64,000 nucleotides of DNA from Rhyzopertha dominica (lineage: Eukaryota; Arthropoda; Insecta; Coleoptera; Bostrichidae). The notes beneath the pieces are model-generated. The model saw only the letters and a program-made list of their open reading frames with translations, did no database searches and was not told where the DNA came from. A program made the position numbers and the translations under genes. Each line of letters opens with the position of its first letter. Position 1 is the stretch's first letter. Of this stretch, positions 57,301-64,000 are shown one piece after another. The stretch spans positions 21,447,786-21,511,785 of the forward strand of contig QCXZ01000041.1 of assembly GCA_025024175.1 (NCBI GenBank), written 5' to 3'.

Positions 57301-59090
57301 ATAATAAAAAGACAAAAATGAGTCAGTTTCGGTAAAAATTTTCAATGCCTCTTCAAAAATAATTCCTAAAAGTGGCAGACCACATAAATGTGAAACGTAA
57401 ACGTCAAGGGGCCGTAACCATGTAACACCCTAAATTGAGGTATGTGATTGGTTTAGATTTTAAAAACAGGGTTGATTTTAGCTTAAAATAGAGAAGAAAA
57501 ACCGGCCTTAAGTGTATATACATTTTGATGTCATTACACCTAGTTTGAAAGCCATCTTTATTATCGACGTAATGTCAATCATGAAGGTTTCAGTCTTCTA
57601 AAAACATTTTAGTGTCACATTTTTTAATCATTCATTTCTGCTTAATATCGAGAATATCGGCAAATGCTAAATATGGTTGTGTAAAAAGTTTTAACATGGT
57701 ATCCATCGGCGTAATCAAACTTCTTTTACCATTTCAATTTTCTGGAATATAATATTTACATTATTTTCGATTTATCCCGGTAGAGGTGTTGAAGATATTT
57801 GGAATAATAATATACATTTTCAAGACGTCTGTATATAATATAATACCTATCCATAATTCTTTGTTCCTTAAATAAATACTAGTCGTTACCTACATTTCTA
57901 CTATTCTCATTAAGTTTCTGTTTACTGAGAAATAACACTATGTTGTACATGGGATTGGAACTGTCGGTTTTGAACCCTTGCACGCGATAGCGATAGTTAC
58001 ATCAATGGAATTTAATAAAATATAATCAAAGTAAGGTGTTAGTTATGGTCAATTTGAAAATCTCCGCTAGGAGATTCTAGAAATCTAAAGAAATAAGTTA
58101 AAAAGGTAAAAAAAGAAACTGGTTTGCTGATTTCAGCTATCCGAAGAAGCAAAGCATGGATTACAATTTTTTTAACACATGTGCTACATTCCTTCAAAAT
58201 CCTGAAAGTAAGTATCTGATTCTAAAGACATGCGTTTCTTTCACATTTAAATAGTAAACATGAAGATTAATGAGAAATATATTTAAAAAGTGGAGATATT
58301 TTAATATTATCTATACTTTTCAATAATTTATATTATATTATAATTACGTAATATTTCTGTTTACAGGAAAGTCTATATTTAAGCTACGCTTTAATATTGT
58401 GTTCGTTTACAACCCAAATGCAACTTATGTTCATGTCTGCATTGCATGTGCGGTTTTTCTTATGCTAAAGTTCAATTAGCGGAAAGCGCTGGTGGTGCAC
58501 CGTATGCAGGTTTTGCACTGCACCACCACCCAATAGCTGCGATGCATCTTCGTTATCTATAGATGACCCAGATCCGTGCTCTGCCGACCACTCGACTGCA
58601 ACAACCGCAATTCAGAACACCTCATAAATAACGAGTAAAATATTGAAAAGCTTGGTCGTAAATAATTTGTTTAGATCCGATACTTGTTAAGAACCCTCAC
58701 CGAAGTGAAATATAAAAGTCGATACCAATTAAATCGGACAACCGACATGCATACCGGCTTAGTATGAATTATAGCCGTTCATCAAGAGCGTTGTTATCAA
58801 TGTTATCTGAGAGCAATTAGCGGCAACGATGCACGAGGCCGATACAACGCACGAACTGTCAAGAATGCGTACATAGCGTGTACCGGGTTTTACCCAACGC
58901 AAATTTAAAAAAGGGCAGTGCGAAATGTATTAGTTAACTGACATGGATTTAGGATTGGAAGAAAAGTACCATAAATAACAAAATAGTTATTACTTGTTTA
59001 TTCATGTGCAATTTTTCTGTGTAGGGCAAAGGGAACTGAATGGGATATTAACAAGAAAAAGGTTACTGGTACAATAAGAGATTGCATTGC
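57301..59090. other. Intergenic DNA, no gene seen
   Basis: 58440-58620 and 58740-58880 are somewhat less AT-rich patches, without recognised content. Confidence 0.45.
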
Positions 59091-59094
59091 GATA

Positions 59095-60386
59095 TAAAGG
59101 GTCGCTACAAAGTATGGAACCAGCAGAATATTTCAGGTTCTATTCGATCAATTTTTCTAAAATTGTGCATGGGCCTATGGGTAATTAAAATGCATTTTCT
59201 GGAATTTTTTCAACTCCGTGTCAGCTCTCGTTTCCGAGATATGGGCGCAAGTTGCATTTTTTTTAATGGGAAGAAAGGTCAAAAGGTACATCATTGAAAA
59301 GGATATTTTTTCCTGATTTCAGATGTTTCACACTTGTAAAATTTATCGCTTCTGAGTTGAGAAAAGTGTAAATACAATAATTGATCCCGACAAACAATGC
59401 AAAGAATGAAAACAATTTTCTTTATCGCTAAAATTGACAAAAAGCCAGGTATTAGCATTTATCCTTGACTGGTGGTAATTTTCGTCTAATTTGACTAATT
59501 TATTGCGAATCGGATACCCTAAAATTATAAAAGAAAAACATGATTCCGTGAAAATGCAGTAGGTATTTTTTCAGACGTACATTACAGAAGATGCTCATAA
59601 TGTTCCCCATTTACTTTCTGGCAGTAATGCAGCCTTGAGTAAAAGTTCATTTCTAATGTGCTTTAAAGCATATTTGGGGGTAAGTTCTGAATTTCTGCCT
59701 TGATTCGTCCTTTTAAATCTTCTGCATTATGTGGCCGATCAGCATAAAAAACGTGCTGGGCATTCCATCGCTCCGCACCTAGCAATCCATCTGTCTGGAA
59801 ATATGGCGTTCAAATATCCACGAACGTTGACTGCAAAAAGGGACGGTGCACAATCTTGCTGAAACCATATCTGTTCAGAAGAATGCGCAGCATTTTTACG
59901 ATTAGGGAACAGGTGAATGAGTTCTGGTAAATACTTCGATCGCATTCAAATTTCCATCGATGAAAAAAGGCCCAATAATGTGCTCACCAGACATTCACTT
60001 TCTAAGGGTGTTGTGTGTGGACTTGTTACATCCAATGTGGGTTTGTGTCCGATCAATATCTGCAATTGTGTCTATTCACATTACCATTGAGGCAAAAAAG
60101 TCGCTTCATCAGAAAACATAATCCAATTTAAAATGTTTCTATCTTCATCTATCATATTCATAGCAGTTTCACAAAATATCCTTTTCAATGATGTGCCTTT
60201 TGACCCTCCTTCCAATAAAAAAAAATGCAACTTGCGCTTATATCTCAGAACGAGAGCTGACACGGAGTTGAAAAAATTCTAGAAAATGCATTTTAATTAC
60301 CCATAGGCCCATGCACAATTTCCGAAAAATCGGTCGGACAGTACCTGAAATATTCTGCTGCTTCCATACTTTGTAGCGACCCTGTA
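59095..60386 (-). mobile_element. mariner/IS630-type transposon with ~213-bp inverted repeats
   Basis: TAAAGGGTCGCTACAAAG at 59095 and the complement of TACAGGGTCGCTACAAAG ending at 60386, each flanked by TA. The inverted repeat extends about 213 bp on each side (to about 59308, and from about 60174). A minus-strand transposase relic occupies the middle and its start runs into the right repeat. At 1292 bp it is a deleted derivative. Confidence 0.82.
59585..60215 (-). pseudogene. mariner-like transposase relic
   Basis: Minus-strand blocks in order: LKRIFCETAMNMIDEDRN, then IMFSDEATF (first catalytic Asp) at about 60185-60085, IWFQQDCAP with SLFAVNVRGYL (second catalytic Asp, about 59880-59815), FPDRWIARCG (about 59790), and a degraded C terminus near 59660-59600 (LHYCQ, VNGEH). 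FSDEATF and FQQDGAP are hallmark motifs of insect mariner-like transposases. The N-terminal DNA-binding domain is missing, and stops and frame shifts separate the blocks. Confidence 0.72.
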
Positions 60387-60389
60387 TAT

Positions 60390-62150
60390 GCGATATATAT
60401 TTTTTTGCAACAAAGAACGATACCTTGTCGACAAGACCGTAAGATGTGAACAAAAGTTCTTTAAATCTGGATCACTTTTATTATTACTAGCATAGGGAAG
60501 TATCCGTAAGTTCCCATCCTATACCAAATCCAACATCCAACGCTATAATATTTCAACATAATTGGCTATGAGACTTATATAATTTAAAATATGAGATAGT
60601 TTATGAATTACTTATAATTATAAGCTTTGTAGAAAAAAACTATCTCTACTTTTTGATGTCCTTTTATTTTTCAAATGATTTTTGAGTTTCTTGGGGACAA
60701 AAATACTTCGTTGATGTTGTATTCTGAGAAATGGGGGAAACTGCAAAACGAACTGAAGCGTTGTGTCGCAGTTTAAAAAGAATTTACCAGATGCGAATGT
60801 AAGACGAAGAAACCTATTTGTGGTAGAGATAAATAATACACACCAGTTCAAATGCCCCGATCACACGATCGTGCTTGTCGAGACTTTTCGTTAAATAAAG
60901 CGTTACAATTGGTTGAACAATACGCGACACGTGCTCATCTCACATTTTCGGTTTATGTCTTTATGTTTGGTTTTGTGCCTTTAAGGTAGAAATTGTTGTT
61001 TAATAACTGCATTTGTGAATTTATGCGGTAAATTATTAGGTAACTAGGATCTCCAATATTGTTCATCCACATAATTTAATGACAGACAAGGTAATAGTTA
61101 AATTGAATTATAAAGTAGGGTTAGGTTAGGCCTTTTTAATAATAACATTTAATGAGATAGGTGTCTCATTTTGTGATAATAATTGGACGCACTAGTCAGA
61201 TTTTTGGATTGCAAAATCTTCACAAAAACATTCTTTATTATTGACATTGTTGTTAAAAATGAATAATAATAAGCAATGGGAAATGATTTTTATAACCATT
61301 TTCCGCAGAAAATAAATTCTTTAATAGTGTAAGTCTTGAAATTTACCTACTGCTTGTGATACTTGCTTCTTTTTTATAAAAGCATACTTTTGGGTACACG
61401 ATTTTAGTTACATCGTGTTGGTCGTTCTTAATTTAAAATTGGCGCCACTTTACTACACATGAACACACCCATTTAAAGTGATTGCTACATCAAGATCAAC
61501 GTAGCCCTTTGTGCCGACAATAGTTTCTCATCTGGTAAGTTTTCTTTAATCTGTAGTTGTGTTACAAAAAGATAACCCCATCGGATCGCATCGTCCTCCT
61601 ATAACTATTTGAGTGGGGATGTCAGTAACGACAGAGTAATTTTTTACCAACACTGATCGGGCAACCATTGGCGGCCCGTGGTCCTTCGAATTGGAGGGGC
61701 TCAACACTATTCCCCGCACCTTAAAACATAACAATCTATGCCTTCAAAATATTTATTTTTTTAAAACCTTTTATATCCTAAGAATATAATATAGGTACAA
61801 CAGTTATTTAATGTATTTTGTTAAATTCGGTTGACGTAAAGGTTATTAACGATATACTTTTATTAGCATATTATTATTGCAGTCAATACATTTTCAATAT
61901 TTCACTATTTTCCATTTTTGCGATTTACTTATTATATTCTCAAACAATTAAAAATGTACCGAAATAGCTACACGCTAGTACCGTTGTCTGAATATTCAGA
62001 CAACGCTTTTACATTTTACAATTGTACCAAACTGAAAGACAACGCTGCGACCTACTATGTTTGTTACAAATGTACTAATGCGGCAACACCACCTATATTC
62101 CTAAGAACATATTTGGTGTTGAAAATGCCCATATCCCATATGTAAGCAAA
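60390..62150. other. Intergenic DNA, no gene seen
   Basis: At 61660-61720 a patch with TTGGCGGCCCGTGG and GGAGGGGCTC looks like one end of a DNA transposon (the CAGTGGCGGC type), with no partner end found. A small GGGTTAGGTTAGG word at about 61119 is too short to be telomeric. Confidence 0.4.
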
Positions 62151-62151
62151 T

Positions 62152-62290
62152 ATTAATGTGCGCACCAGGAAAGATGGTGGACGTTGTGGGGACGAAAATT
62201 GTCGAGAGACATTTAATCATTGGCGTGCCCACCATTATTCATGGTAGCAATTTAAGGCTAGCGCGGCGAATAAATTTATTTGCTCGGCCC
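62152..62290 (+). repeat. Dispersed repeat, copy shared with 23226-23345
   Basis: GTGCGCACCAGGAAAG, GAAAATTGTCGAGAGACAT, CATTGGCGTGCC and ATTATTCATGGT align colinearly with the copy at 23.2 kb. Confidence 0.6.
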
Positions 62291-62519
62291 ACCCATGCGT
62301 TCGCTCTGTTCAAATTGTGGACAATGTTACATTCCTAAGGTGTGAATTCTTTCCTGGCGTGCACTTTAGTTCAAGTGGAATTGTGCGGCAATCAAGACAT
62401 TGGGCGTAAATGTAAACTTGGTTGCCTAAACTTGCAAAAAAAGAAACGTTAGTTCTATTAAGGAAAGTACACTTTATCTGAATAGAGAAGAATAGAGGGC
62501 ATCATCAATGACGTCATGC

Positions 62520-62880
62520 GCACAAACCATTTTTCGCACGCGACACCAACCGTTGCCAGGTAATGATACCATTCAGTGGCGTGTTCGCATTCGTCTAATT
62601 CAACGTTCGCGTTTCGTTTAGAGTGCGTGTTTTTATTAGCGCGTTTCGTATTTACCGTTTATACATCATGGTTTCTTTATTATTAGTGTTTTGTCTGCAT
62701 AATATATCCTTCCATTTTGCTGTGTGCTGCGTATTGTACTGCAACCTATTAATTAAACCCTATTAACGATGGCGACGCTGGTTATGACGTGCAAATCGCG
62801 CATGCAAATGATGACGTTCCTGTATTGATATATAATAATTAAATTTAATTTTCTTTGGGAGGGCGACGTCCTAGAGCCAA
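62520..62880. promoter_or_regulatory. CG-containing block, possible promoter or retroelement 5' end
   Basis: Rich in CpG for this window, with TGACGTCAT (CRE-like, about 62510), TCATTCGTCT-like initiator words (about 62590) and ATGACGT repeats near 62790-62815. No open frame follows. It could be a non-LTR element 5' region, a host promoter, or a regulatory block. Confidence 0.25.
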
Positions 62881-63430
62881 ACATCAGGAGCTGCTACTGA
62901 TTATTACCAATTTTTTAACGTTGCAAACCTGTTTTTTTTTGGGGAGGGGGCTACCCACGTCTTTTCTTCCTCTGGGTATGTAGTGTACTACTTGTTCTAC
63001 TAACCTATCATCGTTTATTTTTCCAACATTTTGTCTCCATCTTGATTAGTTCCGGTGTATTCTGTCGTCTATTGAGAATGTTAAATTCAGCACTTCTTCT
63101 AATTAGCTTTATATATGAAATCACAACACAACCCGGGGGGGGGTAGACGCAATTTAACATACTGAATTGTTGTCCTGAACTTTTAGTTATTCGTCTTGAA
63201 ATTTAAAAAAAAGCAATAATAATATAACATTTTAAGAAGTCCTGTATATTTCAAAGCTAAAATGTAATTCTTGTTTTTGTGTTTTTGTATAAAAACATAA
63301 TCCTTCATGGCTCTTGGGGGAAGGGCGGGTTCTAACCCAGAAACCCCCGCATGGGCATGCCACTAGGTGAGACATTTTTTGTACATTTTATCTTTTTGAT
63401 ACAGCATTTCATTTCTTTTAGCAGGTTCCA
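62881..63430. other. Intergenic DNA with a transposon-like end
   Basis: Near 63315-63365 a G/C-rich stretch (GGGGGAAGGGCGGGTT, then CCCCCGCATGGGCATGCC) looks like the end of a DNA transposon, but no partner end was identified. G-runs also occur at 62939-62950 and 63134-63144. Confidence 0.35.
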
Positions 63431-63439
63431 TTTTATTTT

Positions 63440-63790
63440 CGGGTAATATTTCTTCTACGTCAGCTACGTATTTTTTAAAATCAACCCCCTGTACCTATAT
63501 TGTATAATGGTTTTTGTCAAAGGCTTTAATATGGATAATAAGTGGTGAGTTAAGGATGTTACAGTTTTTTTTCTTTATAGGCTAAACACTATGCATAATA
63601 TGAAGTTTGTGTGTCTGCTAAAGTACCTTAGGTATAGTATATCCTCTTGGTCACTACAAATTCAGGTTTGTACCTTTATCTTAAACAAAGTTACAGGGGG
63701 ATCGAAAGTGCCCTGGGTGGCTTCAAGAAAAGTGTGGTACTGGTACGGCTGTGCCCTTGCTCGACTCGGAATTTTTTTTTCTATCAGAAC
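63440..63790 (-). pseudogene. Dispersed repeat with a coding-like minus frame, copy 2
   Basis: Homologous to 26595-26970: the minus frame gives GVDFKKYVADVEEILPENK at 63500-63440, continuing KMEPAKRNEM, while 63640-63760 parallels 26850-26925 at DNA level (GTCACTA, AAATTCAGG, GAAAGTGCC, GGCTTC). The family is not recognised. Confidence 0.45.
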
Positions 63791-64000
63791 CTTAACTGAT
63801 TGTCGTGCGAGTGTAGCCTAAAATTGTTGTTCTCGTCATTGTTTTAGTTTTGATAGTAAAGAAACGAAAATCAAATATTTATTCTTAGCAGCAGATTCAT
63901 CAGACAGCTTGTATGCCATTTTAACAACAAAATTCTTTTAGCTACCCGAGAGCACGATTTGTTGCGCCGCCTCGTCTTCATGCAACAAGAGCGTCTCACG
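63791..64000. other. Intergenic DNA at the window edge
   Basis: The last ~60 bases turn less AT-rich; nothing can be assigned before the window ends. Confidence 0.4.

Noticed and set aside
61115..61128. GGTTAGG words as telomeric (TTAGG)n
   Set aside because: Only two units; too short to be a telomeric or interstitial array.
61660..61720. GGCGGCCCGTGG patch as a complete hAT element
   Set aside because: Only one end is visible and no partner or duplication was found.

Overview
The window is AT-rich, intron-bearing-type animal DNA, and its one clear host gene points to an insect. A beetle is a guess from the general look of the repeats; nothing in the sequence proves the order. The gene is an intact, single-exon bHLH transcription factor of the Delilah/Taxi family (4634-5302, + strand). 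Its coding region is GC-rich against AT-rich surroundings. It has a leader with two short upstream ORFs, and ATTAAA poly(A) signals near 5518 and 5544. No second host protein gene is recognised in the remaining 58 kb.

The rest is a gene desert made of decayed mobile elements and a few less AT-rich blocks that may be conserved regulatory DNA. From left to right: a Mutator-like element (781-2028) with a FLYWCH zinc-finger relic, a MULE-transposase-like relic and a tRNA-like gene inside it, itself inserted in an older repeat; delilah; a mariner/IS630-type element (5704-8001) that holds a 675-bp palindrome; a minus-strand Jockey/CR1-type LINE reverse-transcriptase relic (10880-12150); the 3' end of an LTR retrotransposon (14980-15785); a plus-strand mariner transposase relic (16700-17570); two tandem tRNA-derived SINEs (22491-22865); several palindromic MITE-like elements; a Penelope-like element with a GIY-YIG endonuclease relic and an upstream hammerhead-ribozyme-like motif (39700-40390), directly followed by a TAGGGCTGGGC-ended MITE with a 9-bp repeat array; a pair of nested TIR elements (50955-52411); and a mariner relic with unusually long inverted repeats (59095-60386).

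Three elements (12518-13098, 29531-31502, 34926-36352) belong to one non-autonomous DNA-transposon family with CATSGGSGTACC-type ends and 8-bp target-site duplications. A fourth, broken copy is the host of the MULE insertion.

Functionally, only delilah looks alive. The less AT-rich blocks at about 13.3, 19.4, 32.5, 38.6, 48.6, 55.4 and 62.6 kb are reasonable candidates for its distal enhancers, but that rests on composition and homeodomain-like cores only. Scattered single n bases mark unresolved positions. All family calls are from reading translations and ends by eye; no database search was possible.
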